Below, piece by piece: positions 44,377 through 52,728 of a stretch of 64,000 bases of DNA (its first letter is position 1; each line of letters starts with the position of its first letter). Both the position numbers and the translations under genes were made by a program. Origin of the DNA: Rhodococcus spongiicola (lineage in GTDB: Bacteria; Actinomycetota; Actinomycetes; Mycobacteriales; Mycobacteriaceae). The DNA lies in assembly GCF_004011835.1 (NCBI RefSeq), contig NZ_RKLN01000002.1, positions 291,469 to 355,468 of the forward strand, read 5' to 3'. The notes beneath the pieces were generated by a model. The model was not told where the DNA came from and searched no databases. It was given only the letters and a program-made list of their open reading frames with translations.

Positions 44377-44748
44377 GGGGCTGAACGGTTTCGACTGCGT
44401 ACGTTGAGTTAGGGGAAGCGTGTCGGTGCAGGCAAGAGACCACCGTAAGCGTCGCTGCAAACAAACAAGCGCCGATTCCAATCAGCGCGACTACGCACTC
44501 GCTGCCTGATCAGCGACTGCGTGTCTGTCAGACCGGGTGAGCCCTCGCCCCGGATCCTGGCATCAGCTAGAGGGCTTCACCGTTCCACTCGGTCGCGGAG
44601 TGGGGCGGGACAACCAACAGCGACTGGGATCGTCATCACGGCCTGTTCGCGGGACCGGGAGATCCGAGTAGAGGCATAGCGAACTGCACACGGAGAAGCC
44701 CTGGCAAAGCGGCGGAGGACCCGGGTTCGATTCCCGGCAGCTCCACCA
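44377..44748 (+). ncRNA. ssrA: tmRNA (SsrA)
   Basis: The 5' end GGGGCTGAACGGTTTCGACT and the 3' end GGTTCGATTCCCGGCAGCTCCACCA (T arm and acceptor, with CCA encoded) are typical and pair as an alanyl acceptor stem. The tag reading frame is 44471-44509, encoding ADSNQRDYALAA followed by TGA. Length 372 bases. It rescues stalled ribosomes with SmpB. Confidence 0.96.
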
Positions 44749-44795
44749 AAGGGCCTGGTCAGAGAGTGAGTCCACTCGTTGACCAGGCCCTTTTT
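44748..44795 (+). terminator. Terminator of ssrA
   Basis: GGGCCTGGTCA pairs with TGACCAGGCCC and is followed by five T. Starts within two bases of the tmRNA end. Confidence 0.9.
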
Positions 44796-44828
44796 GCTGT
44801 CCGTGTGCCCGGTTCGGCTCGGAGGACT

Positions 44829-45074
44829 ATGTTGTGGCCCGTGCTGAACGGTATCGAGAAGGTCATCGTCCCGGTGTCTGCGCACCAACTGGACTCGTTC
44901 CGGAGTGTCGAGCGAAGAGCGAGGAAACAGTGGGCTCGGTTGCTCGCCGACCGCGGAGAGTCATGGCGTGACGCCGGTCTCCACCTCGTCGACAGCCGGC
45001 CGGACTCGGAGATGGTCGATCACCTCGTGTACCGGTTCGAAGGAACGACCGTCACGTGCGCATCAGTCAGTTGA
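44829..45074 (+). CDS. Hypothetical protein, 81 aa
   Basis: Starts MLWPVLNGIEKVIVPVSAHQ, with GGAGG 4 bases ahead of the ATG. Predicted helix-rich with SVERRARKQWARLL and a beta-like end HLVYRFEGTTVTCASVS. The frame is also open upstream into the ssrA terminator. No family recognised. Confidence 0.55.
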   Translation: MLWPVLNGIEKVIVPVSAHQLDSFRSVERRARKQWARLLADRGESWRDAGLHLVDSRPDSEMVDHLVYRFEGTTVTCASVS

Positions 45075-45121
45075 GTGGCACCGGCTACTGAATGGCACCG
45101 GCAACCCCGGGGTAATCGGGA

Positions 45122-45160
45122 CGGATGGCCGCCCACCCAGGCGGGGTGGACGGCCATCCG
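45122..45160 (-). terminator. Terminator of the first YVTN gene
   Basis: CGGATGGCCG and CGGCCATCCG are perfect 10-bp arms; inner CCACC/GGTGG extends the stem. It lies ~100 bases past the stop codon of the minus-strand gene. A near copy lies at 46485. Confidence 0.6.
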
Positions 45161-45257
45161 TGCGGTGGCGCTTGTCGGTCAGGACGACGGCCGGCCCAGT
45201 GGGTCGAGGCTCTCGAATGAGGGATGTGTGCCGATCGCGATCACCGTGAACACGCGA

Positions 45258-46277
45258 TCACCGTGAACACATTGACCCATATGCCCCTAGTGAGGCGGAG
45301 CTGCCGAGTAACGAGGCCAACGGCTCTTCCTTGCCGATCGAGTCCTGGCCGATCGCGATCACCTCCACGGAGGATTTGTAGAGGATGTATGCCTGGGTGC
45401 CGTCGGGCGTGATCCTTATCTTGTTCGGCCAGAAGTCATAGTCGCTCCAGGGGGCCCACGCCTGTGATTCACAGCTCAATTCGATGCGCTCGATGACGGT
45501 GCCGGTGGTGGGGTCTTTCACCACTACCGAATCAGGGCCGGAGAAGTAGGCGCGGGTGCCGTCGGGGGTGATCTCACCGTTGTACGGGGGGAAGACCGGG
45601 ACGGCGTCGGTGAGCGTGTTGGTGGTGGTGTCGATCACCACCACCGTCTTGTTGTCGTAGCTGGAGACGCGGACGAGGGCGCCGTCGGGGGTGATCCGCG
45701 CACGCGGATACTGCAGACTTCCGCCGACGTCGATGGTGGTGGTGACGGTGTTGGTGGTGGTGTCGATCACCGACACCGTGTCGTCGTACGAGTTGGGGAC
45801 GTACACCTGGGTGCCGTCGGGGGTGATCGCCAGGCCGTACGGGACCCTCCCGACGTCGATGGTGTCGGTGACGGTGTTGGTGGCGGTGTCGATCACCGAA
45901 ATCGAGCCGCCGTACTCGTTGGCGACGTACACCCGGGTGCTGTCGGGGGTGATCGCCAGGTGCCTCGGCTCGTTGCCGACGTCGATGGTGTCGGTGATGG
46001 TGTTGGTCGCGGTATCGATCACCGACACCGTGTCTTCTCCGGGGTCGGTCCCGGGGTGGGTGAGGTACACCTGGGTGCCGTCGGGGGTGATCTCGAAGTC
46101 GGCGATGCCGCCCGGGAAAGTGTGGGTGATGGCGTCGGCGTGCGCGGTCGGGGCGGTGGTGAGCATGAGCCCGGCCGCCAGGGCGGCGGTGACTCCCGCC
46201 GCGTACCGGCGCCGGATGCGGGGCCCCGAGCCGGGGGTGCCCCGGCGTCGACACGGGTCAACAATGTTGTGTGGCAT
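45258..46277 (-). CDS. Secreted YVTN beta-propeller protein, copy 1
   Basis: A 339-residue protein. An Arg-rich start (RRRYAAG) and hydrophobic stretch VTAALAAGLMLTTAPTAHA form a signal peptide. The mature part has six recognisable blades of about 42 residues, each with a version of ITPDGT and a VSVIDT(A/T)TNT strand. YVTN propellers bind partners or cell-surface polymers; the ligand is unknown. The C-terminal third departs from the repeat and has two cysteines (CESQ, near the end CSR). AAGGAG is 10 bases before the ATG. Confidence 0.85.
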   Translation of the reverse strand: MPHNIVDPCRRRGTPGSGPRIRRRYAAGVTAALAAGLMLTTAPTAHADAITHTFPGGIADFEITPDGTQVYLTHPGTDPGEDTVSVIDTATNTITDTIDVGNEPRHLAITPDSTRVYVANEYGGSISVIDTATNTVTDTIDVGRVPYGLAITPDGTQVYVPNSYDDTVSVIDTTTNTVTTTIDVGGSLQYPRARITPDGALVRVSSYDNKTVVVIDTTTNTLTDAVPVFPPYNGEITPDGTRAYFSGPDSVVVKDPTTGTVIERIELSCESQAWAPWSDYDFWPNKIRITPDGTQAYILYKSSVEVIAIGQDSIGKEEPLASLLGSSASLGAYGSMCSR

Positions 46278-46484
46278 CGTGATTGGACTCCTTCGATCCA
46301 AGACAGCGTGCCGGTCGGGACCGGCATCGCTGCGGTCTCGGGGGCGCTAGAGACATGAATGGAACCGAGTAGTCCCCCGGTGCGGTTCCATACCGGAGAT
46401 ACCGGTGCAATCGGGCAAAGCGTTACAGAGTGCGCCGCGCGAGCGAGCCGGTCGGGCGGGCGTCGAAGCTCGGGGAAGAAGCGG

Positions 46485-46516
46485 ATGGCCGCCCACCCGG
46501 GCGGGTGGACGGCCAT
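46485..46516 (-). terminator. Terminator of the second YVTN gene
   Basis: ATGGCCG/CGGCCAT arms with inner CCACC/GGTGG, ~25 bases past the stop codon. Same design and near-same sequence as the terminator of copy 1, so it was copied with the gene. Confidence 0.6.
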
Positions 46517-46538
46517 ACGATGCGGTGGTGCCTGTCGG

Positions 46539-47657
46539 TCAGGACGGCGGCCAGCCCAGCGAGCCGAGGCTGCCGAGTGGCGACTGTGCGTCGTCGATCG
46601 CGATCACCGACACCGCCGACGGCAACCACCTCCAACCAAATTCGAAACCATTGACGGCGACGTACGCGCGGGTGCCGTCGGGGGTGATCGCCACCCCTTC
46701 CGCTCGTGGTGCCGACGAAGCGTCCCACTGGAAGCGGCCGACCTTGGTGGTGGTGATGACCCTGTTGGTGGTGGTGTCGATCACCGACACCTCGCTGCCG
46801 CTCGTGACGTATGCGCGGGTGCCGTCGGGGGTTATCGCCAGGCTCCTCAGGCTGGCGCCGACTGCGACGGCATCGACGACGGTGTTGGTTGTGGTGTCGA
46901 TCACCGACACCTTGTCGCCGCTAGTGACGTATGCGCGGGTGCCGTCGGGGGTGATGGCCACCTGGCTGGCCAACCCGCCGACGTCGATGGTGGTGGTGAC
47001 CGTGTTGGTGTTGGTGTCGACTACCGACACACTGTTGCCCCTCCAGTTGGTGACGTAGGCGCGGTTGCCGTCGGGGGTGATCGCCAGGTTGTACGACCAA
47101 TCGTCAATCGGGACAGTGGTGGTGACCATGTTGGTAATGGTGTCGATCACAGACACGACCGAGGGATTGGTGTGGACCTGGGTGACGTAGGCACGGGTGC
47201 CGTCGGGCGTGATTGCCACGCCTTTGGGCTCGTAGCCGACGTTGATGGTATCGATGACAGCGTTGGTTGTGGTGTCGATCACCGACACCGAGTCGTTGTC
47301 GCTGACAGGGATGTAGGCGCGGGTGCCGTCGGGGGTGAACGCCACCTTGCCCGGGTAGTTTCCGACATCGATGGTGGTGGTGACCGTGTTCGTGGTGGTG
47401 TCGATCACCGAGACGGTGCCGTCGAGGTTGCCGGTGACGTAGGCGCGGTTGCCGTCGGGGGTGATCGTGACCTCGTCCGGGTAGTTTCCGACTTCGATGG
47501 TGTCGGTGATGGTGTCGGCGTGCGCGGTCGGGGCGGCGGTGAGCATGAGCCCGGCCGCGAGGGCGGCGGTGACTCCCGCCGCGTACCGCCGCCGGCTGCC
47601 GGGCCCCGAGCCGGGGGTACCCCGGCCGCCGGACGGGTCAACACTGATGTGGTGCAT
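46539..47657 (-). CDS. Secreted YVTN beta-propeller protein, copy 2
   Basis: A 372-residue paralogue of copy 1 with the same signal peptide region (RRRYAAGVTAALAAG, AAPTAHADT). Seven blades are visible, each marked by ITPDGTRAYV or a close variant, enough for a closed seven-bladed propeller. The DNA of the blades is itself repetitive (units around GCCGTCGGGGGTGATC). It lies 262 bases upstream of copy 1 in the same direction, with duplicated flanks. Confidence 0.87.
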   Translation of the reverse strand: MHHISVDPSGGRGTPGSGPGSRRRYAAGVTAALAAGLMLTAAPTAHADTITDTIEVGNYPDEVTITPDGNRAYVTGNLDGTVSVIDTTTNTVTTTIDVGNYPGKVAFTPDGTRAYIPVSDNDSVSVIDTTTNAVIDTINVGYEPKGVAITPDGTRAYVTQVHTNPSVVSVIDTITNMVTTTVPIDDWSYNLAITPDGNRAYVTNWRGNSVSVVDTNTNTVTTTIDVGGLASQVAITPDGTRAYVTSGDKVSVIDTTTNTVVDAVAVGASLRSLAITPDGTRAYVTSGSEVSVIDTTTNRVITTTKVGRFQWDASSAPRAEGVAITPDGTRAYVAVNGFEFGWRWLPSAVSVIAIDDAQSPLGSLGSLGWPPS

Positions 47658-47806
47658 CGTGATTGGACTCCTTCGATCCAGGACAGGACGCCGGTGGGTG
47701 CCGGGCATCGCTGCGGTCTCGGGGACGCGGAAAGACGAGAATGGAAACCGAATAGTCCCCCCGATTCGGTTCCATACCGAACATACCGGCGGAATCGGGC
47801 AAAGCG

Positions 47807-47971
47807 TTACAGGGTGCGCCGTGTGAGCGAGCCGGTCGAGTGGCCGTCGAAGCCGGGGAAGAGACGGACGACGTAGGCGCGGGTGATCACCACCGCGTTC
47901 GGATTGTTGCTGACCCGGATTATGCCGGGGGCACCCCTCCGGCGGAACGGGTCAACAATATTGTGTGGCAG
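47807..47971 (-). pseudogene. Remnant of a third YVTN propeller gene
   Basis: The start region LPHNIVDPFRRRGAPG matches copy 1 (MPHNIVDPCRRRGTPG) and is followed directly by ITRAYVV, a shortened ITPDGTRAYV blade motif, then a stop. The initiator ATG is CTG here and signal peptide and blades are gone. The flanks (GGACTCC, GGCATC, GCGGGTTCGGGACGCG) match the upstream regions of copies 1 and 2. A deleted copy is the simplest reading. Confidence 0.65.
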
Positions 47972-48221
47972 CGTGATCGGACTCCCTTGGCCAAGGAAGG
48001 GAGGCCGGTGGATGCCGGCATCTCCGCGGGTTCGGGACGCGCAAGGCGAGTCAGAAACCAACTAGTGTTCCCAACATGGGTGGGGCTGTACGGGACATAC
48101 CGGATCAGTGGGGGCAAGGCGGACATCCGGCACGATTTCTCGCCACCGGGAATCACGGATGACGCGGCAGCAGCCTGCTAGTTTTCGAGGAAAGGCGAGT
48201 GGACGGGAGGGGAGGGGCTTC

Positions 48222-48656
48222 GTGAAGATCGTGGAGCGGGCGCCGGAGACGATCGTCGGAATCGAGGTTGTGGCTCCGTTCCCGGATCTATCCGTGGTGG
48301 TGCCGCAGGCGTGGGCCCGAGTGTTCGCACGGCGCAGTGACCTGCTGAGCGGCCCCGACGACGTCTTCGTAGAGTTCAGCACCGATCTGGGCGACGGTGA
48401 CTACCGCGAGTTGCTCGGCGCCGTCGTCGCGGTGCCGCCATTGTCTCTGCCCGAGGGCTGGCGTCTCGGCAAGGCGCCCGCCGGCCGATATCTGCACCAC
48501 CGGCACCTGGGGGACGAGGCGTCGATCACCGACAGTTTCGCCGCGATGTATCGCTGGGCGGAGGCGAACGACCAGCGACCCGGCCCGCACCGACTCGACT
48601 TCGGATACCTCCCCGACCACACCCGTCCCCACGATCTGTATCTCAGCCTTATCTAG
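48222..48656 (+). CDS. GyrI-like small-molecule-binding protein
   Basis: A 144-residue stand-alone AraC effector-binding (GyrI-like) domain, opening VKIVERAPETIVGIEV and ending PHDLYLSLI, the usual first and last strands. Such proteins bind small cationic or toxic molecules or inhibit gyrase. No DNA-binding domain is attached. The GTG at 48222 follows GGGAGGGGAGGGG; an ATG 60 bases upstream is possible. Confidence 0.7.
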   Translation: MKIVERAPETIVGIEVVAPFPDLSVVVPQAWARVFARRSDLLSGPDDVFVEFSTDLGDGDYRELLGAVVAVPPLSLPEGWRLGKAPAGRYLHHRHLGDEASITDSFAAMYRWAEANDQRPGPHRLDFGYLPDHTRPHDLYLSLI

Positions 48657-48733
48657 CCGCATACTGTGTTTCGGCCTCAGCTCGCCGCATCGCGAGCACC
48701 CATCCACCCTCCGGTCGGCTCCGAATATCGCTC

Positions 48734-49360
48734 ATGGGGCTACGAGAACAAGCTGGTTGTAGGGCCACCGACCCATCGCTGACCGTGCTGGTGCTGCCCG
48801 GCGGCAAGGTCACCGATCGACGCCGAACGAGGCCGTGGCAGGTGGCCGATCTGCGCATGTGGGCCTTCACGTGGACGCTCCGGCGCCTCGGTCGCGGCAT
48901 CGACGTGCGCCAGGTTCGCTATCGCTTACGCGGATGGAACGGAGACGAGCGCAGCCCGGTTCACGACGTCCGAAGAATTCTCGACGAGCTGCAGCCCTCC
49001 GGCGTCCCCGTGGTGCTGATCGGGCACTCGATGGGCGGCCGGGTCGCTGCCGTCGTCGCCGATGATCCGCAGGTGGTGGCCCTGCTTGCGCTCGCGCCGT
49101 GGTGGTCCGACGGCGAGGGCGCCCGGATTCCTACAGCAACGCGAATGGTCGTCGTCCACGGCACCGCCGACCGGGTGACAGATCCGCTCGCCTCGCGCAT
49201 GCAGACCGAGTTGGCCGCGGCCCGGGGCGTGCCCGCGCACTGGATCGGCGTCGCCGGAGCAGGTCACGCAATGCTGCGAAGCCCCTGGCGCTGGCGTCGG
49301 ATCGCAGTTGATTTCGTGCGCGACCAATCACACCGGGCCTCGTCTCCGAATGTCTCGTGA
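48734..49360 (+). CDS. Alpha/beta hydrolase
   Basis: A 208-residue hydrolase. VLVLPGGKVTDR is the oxyanion region, IGHSMGGR the nucleophile elbow (~97), VVVHGTADRVTD the acid strand and GAGHAML the His. Short for the fold, with no lid. Its 3' end overlaps possible upstream starts of the FAD oxidoreductase, so it may be the first gene of that operon. Substrate unknown. Confidence 0.75.
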   Translation: MGLREQAGCRATDPSLTVLVLPGGKVTDRRRTRPWQVADLRMWAFTWTLRRLGRGIDVRQVRYRLRGWNGDERSPVHDVRRILDELQPSGVPVVLIGHSMGGRVAAVVADDPQVVALLALAPWWSDGEGARIPTATRMVVVHGTADRVTDPLASRMQTELAAARGVPAHWIGVAGAGHAMLRSPWRWRRIAVDFVRDQSHRASSPNVS

Positions 49361-49394
49361 CAACCGGTTACAAGGCGGAGGGAACGGTACGAGG

Positions 49395-50684
49395 ATGCTC
49401 GAGGAGCACAGACATCGCCGACGTCGTCGTGTTGCGGTGGTCGGCGCCGGTGTCTCCGGGTTGACGGCGTCGTGGATACTGTCGAAGAGTGCCGACGTGA
49501 GCCTGTACGAGGCCGCGGAACGTCTCGGTGGCCACGCCGACACCCACCGCGTCTCGACCCTGTCGGGTGATGTCATTCCGGTGGATACCGGATTCATCGT
49601 GCACAACGATCGCACCTATCCGACGCTGCTGCGGCTGTTCGCCGAACTCGGCGTGACGAGTCAGGACTCGGACATGAGCATGTCGATCCGGTGTGACGGC
49701 TGCGGTCTCGTGTATTCGGGTGGCCAAGGGCTGCGGGGTCTGCTGCCGACCCCGTCCACGCTGGGGCGCGCCAGGTACCTGCGAATGCTGCTCGAAGTCA
49801 GGCGTTTTCATCGGATGGCGTCTGCGATGCGGGCCGATGGCGGCGACGACGATCGCACGCTCGAGCAGTTCCTGACCGACGGTGGCTTCTCTGCGTACTT
49901 CACGGCCCACTTCATGACCCCGCTCGTCTCGGCGGTGTGGTCGTGCAACTCATCGACGGCACTGCAGTACCCGGCAGGCTCGCTGCTCGCCTTCCTCGAC
50001 CACCACGGCATGCTCAGTGTCGGCGGCTCGCCGACCTGGAGGACCGTGCGCGGCGGCAGCGTCGAGTACGTGCGCCGGGTGGCCGCAAGGGTCGGCGAGG
50101 TGCGGCTGTCGGCGCCGGTGCGGGCCGTGCACCGGCACGCCGATCGCGTCGAGATCCGCGACGACGGCGACGACCTGCGGGAATTCGACGCCGTCGTGAT
50201 TGCCACCCACCCACAGCAGGCGCTCAAGCTGCTGGCCGCCCCCACCGCACTGCATCATGAGGTGCTTGGTGCGATGCCGTACTCGGTGAACCATGCGCAA
50301 CTGCACACGGACGAGAGCGTGCTGCCCTGGGTGCCGCGGGCACGGGCGTCGTGGAACTACCGGATGCCGTCCTGCACGAGCCGTCCTGAGCAGGTTCTCG
50401 TCAGCTACGACATGACGCGACTGCAGCGGCTGCCCGACACCGGCGAGCGGTACCTGGTGACACTGGGCGGCGACGACATCGTGGACCCGGACCACGTTCT
50501 CGACACGATGGTGTACGAGCATCCGCAGTACACGCCGTCCTCGCTCGCGGCCCAGCGACGGTTGCCGGAATTGAGCGATTACACGGTGGCGTTCGCGGGT
50601 GCCTACCACGGATGGGGATTCCACGAGGACGGTGCGCTGTCGGGTGTGCGTGCCGCCGAGAGCGTCGGAGGACGCTGGTCATGA
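49395..50684 (+). CDS. FAD-dependent amine oxidase-like oxidoreductase (Rv0449c type)
   Basis: A 429-residue flavoprotein. VAVVGAGVSGLTASWILS is the dinucleotide-binding fold (~13-30), then YEAAERLGGHADT and DTGFIVHN, and a C-terminal FAD site around FAGAYHGWGFHEDGALSG. It is the first gene of a cluster with DUF1365, a cyclopropane-type methyltransferase and DUF1295, matching Rv0449c-Rv0446c of M. tuberculosis. Its substrate is likely a lipid, perhaps an unsaturated acyl chain. ATG 49350 is an alternative start. Confidence 0.82.
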   Translation: MLEEHRHRRRRRVAVVGAGVSGLTASWILSKSADVSLYEAAERLGGHADTHRVSTLSGDVIPVDTGFIVHNDRTYPTLLRLFAELGVTSQDSDMSMSIRCDGCGLVYSGGQGLRGLLPTPSTLGRARYLRMLLEVRRFHRMASAMRADGGDDDRTLEQFLTDGGFSAYFTAHFMTPLVSAVWSCNSSTALQYPAGSLLAFLDHHGMLSVGGSPTWRTVRGGSVEYVRRVAARVGEVRLSAPVRAVHRHADRVEIRDDGDDLREFDAVVIATHPQQALKLLAAPTALHHEVLGAMPYSVNHAQLHTDESVLPWVPRARASWNYRMPSCTSRPEQVLVSYDMTRLQRLPDTGERYLVTLGGDDIVDPDHVLDTMVYEHPQYTPSSLAAQRRLPELSDYTVAFAGAYHGWGFHEDGALSGVRAAESVGGRWS

Positions 50685-51424
50685 CCGCACCGGACCTTCC
50701 CGCGGCCCCGGCGATCTACCGGACGACGATCACCCATGTGCGAACCGCGCCGCTGCGCAACGTTTTCCGCTATCGCAGCTACAGCTGGTTCGTCGATATC
50801 GACGACCAGCCGCGGCTTCCGCGTCCGTTGGGCCCGCTCGCCCGGTTCGCGCCCGGTGACCATCTCGGTGAGCCATCACGGAGCCTGCGTGAGAACGTCG
50901 ACGCGTTCCTGTCCGCCCACGGAGTCGATCTACGCGGTGGAAAGGTTCTGCTGCTCACCAACGCCCGCGTGTTCGGGTACGTCTTCAATCCGCTCAGCGT
51001 CTTCTGGTGCCACGACGCGGACGGACGTCTGGTGTGCGTGATCGCCGAGGTGCACAACACCTACGGTCAGCGGCACTGTTATCTGCTGCGGCCCGACGCC
51101 AGTGGGAACGCGCGGGTCGACAAGGAGTTCTACGTATCGCCGTTCAACGACGTGGACGGCGAGTACCGGATGGTGGTGCCGCCGCCTGGTTCGGGGTTGC
51201 GGGTGGCGATCACTCTCGAGCGGCCCGGGCAGCCGCCGTTCGTTGCGACCGTCGCGGGTGAGCGCAGGGACGCGACGACGTGGGAGGTGCTGGCTGCCGC
51301 CCTGGCGGTGCCCCTGGCGCCGCTGCGGGTGTCGGCACAGATTCGGTGGCAGGGAATCCGATTGTGGGCGAGGGGTTTGCCCGTCCGGCCGCGACCGGAG
51401 CACCGGCGACAGGAGGCGGTGTGA
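50681..51424 (+). CDS. DUF1365 family protein (Rv0448c type)
   Basis: A 247-residue protein with the family pattern: AIYRTTITHVRTAPLRNVFRY at the start, LLTNARVFGYVFNPLSVFWC (~90-110), EVHNTYGQRHCY and KEFYVSPFNDVDGEYR. The function is unknown; the family is nearly always next to cyclopropane-type methyltransferases. The ATG overlaps the previous TGA (ATGA), so the two are coupled. Confidence 0.85.
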   Translation: MTAPDLPAAPAIYRTTITHVRTAPLRNVFRYRSYSWFVDIDDQPRLPRPLGPLARFAPGDHLGEPSRSLRENVDAFLSAHGVDLRGGKVLLLTNARVFGYVFNPLSVFWCHDADGRLVCVIAEVHNTYGQRHCYLLRPDASGNARVDKEFYVSPFNDVDGEYRMVVPPPGSGLRVAITLERPGQPPFVATVAGERRDATTWEVLAAALAVPLAPLRVSAQIRWQGIRLWARGLPVRPRPEHRRQEAV

Positions 51425-52728
51425 TGACGACCGCGCGTGTGGCATTCATCGAGCTGAAGCCCAGTCGATGCGAGTGGGGTGACCTGCATGTCCCACCGTC
51501 GGGTCTGCGCGCCCGTGTCGGACGGCGGGTTGTCGATGCACTGTTCCGCAACGCCGTGTCGCGACTGCCGATCCGGGTCGTGTTCCCGGACGGCACGGAG
51601 CTGGGCGACTTCCCGGACGGCACGGAGCTGGGCGACCGTACCTCGCCGGACGCGCCCACGATGCTGGTGCACCGGCCGCGGGACTTCACCGCTCGGGTGG
51701 GGGAGAGCGGACTGATCGGCTTCGGAGAGTCCTACATGGCCGGGGACTGGTCCGCACCCGACCTCACCGCCGTGCTCGAGGTATTCGCCGCCCGCGCCGC
51801 AACGCTGATTCCCCAGCCACTGCAGCGGCTCCGGGGACTGGTGATCCCGAAGCCACCCCCCAGCGAGCAGGGCACGCCCCACAACACCCGGGCGAACATT
51901 CCGCGGCACTACGACCTGTCGAACGAACTGTTCGAACTGTTCCTCGACACCACCCTCACCTACTCGAGCGCCCTGTTCGACCGGGCCGACGTGGCCCCCG
52001 GTTGGCACGATCTGGCCGAAGCGCAACGCCGCAAGATCGACCGCTTGCTCGACCTGGCCGGCGTCCTCCCGGGTAGCCGGGTCCTCGAGATCGGTACCGG
52101 CTGGGGCGAACTCGCGATCCGGGCCGCCGCCCGCGGAGCGACGGTGCGATCGGTGACGCTGTCGACCGAACAGCAGCAGTTGGCACGCAAGAGGATCGCC
52201 GAGGCCGGCTTCGCCGATCGGGTGGACGTGGAACTGCTGGACTACCGCCAGGTCGACGGGGAGTACGACGCGGTGGTGTCGGTCGAGATGATCGAGGCTG
52301 TGGGACACCAATTCTGGGGCACCTACTTCCGCACACTCGACCGGCTGCTCGCGCCCGGTGGTCGCGTCGCGATCCAGGCGATCACCATGCCGCACGACCG
52401 GATGCTTGCTACCCGTAGCACCTACACCTGGGTGAACAAGTACATCTTCCCGGGCGGCTTCCTGCCGTCCGTGCGGGCGATCGAGGAGATCACCGAACGC
52501 GAAACAAGCCTGCGGGTGCGGGAGCGGCTGTCGATGGGCGACCACTACGCGCGGACGCTTCGGTTGTGGGACGACCGCTTCGCGGCCCACACCGACGACG
52601 TCGCCGGGCTCGGATTCGACGACGTCTTCCGTCGAATGTGGCACTTCTACCTGTGCTACTCGGAAGCAGGTTTCCGCTCCGGCTACCTCGATGTCCAGCA
52701 GATCGTTCTCGACCGGCGGGAGGAATGA
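51424..52728 (+). CDS. Cyclopropane-fatty-acyl-phospholipid synthase-like methyltransferase (UfaA1 type)
   Basis: A 434-residue SAM-dependent methyltransferase. NIPRHYDLSNELFELFLD (~159-176) and the following TYSSALF are the Cfa core; VLEIGTGWGELAIRAA is SAM motif I (~220) and EMIEAVGHQFW contains the active-site Glu. The N-terminal ~130 residues are the extra domain seen in UfaA1-like members. It methylates or cyclopropanates unsaturated chains of phospholipids. A perfect 27-bp tandem duplication (51583-51636) adds nine residues. ATG overlaps the upstream stop by one base. Confidence 0.88.
   Translation: MTTARVAFIELKPSRCEWGDLHVPPSGLRARVGRRVVDALFRNAVSRLPIRVVFPDGTELGDFPDGTELGDRTSPDAPTMLVHRPRDFTARVGESGLIGFGESYMAGDWSAPDLTAVLEVFAARAATLIPQPLQRLRGLVIPKPPPSEQGTPHNTRANIPRHYDLSNELFELFLDTTLTYSSALFDRADVAPGWHDLAEAQRRKIDRLLDLAGVLPGSRVLEIGTGWGELAIRAAARGATVRSVTLSTEQQQLARKRIAEAGFADRVDVELLDYRQVDGEYDAVVSVEMIEAVGHQFWGTYFRTLDRLLAPGGRVAIQAITMPHDRMLATRSTYTWVNKYIFPGGFLPSVRAIEEITERETSLRVRERLSMGDHYARTLRLWDDRFAAHTDDVAGLGFDDVFRRMWHFYLCYSEAGFRSGYLDVQQIVLDRREE
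51583..51636 (+). repeat. Perfect 27-bp tandem duplication within the Cfa-like gene
   Basis: Positions 51583-51609 and 51610-51636 are identical. Each copy encodes FPDGTELGD, so the frame is preserved. Identity of every base including wobble positions points to a recent event. Confidence 0.9.

Noticed and set aside
46600-47500. Regular DNA repeats that could suggest a CRISPR array
   Set aside because: The repeats are in frame, encode beta-propeller blades and vary at wobble positions; there are no unique spacers.
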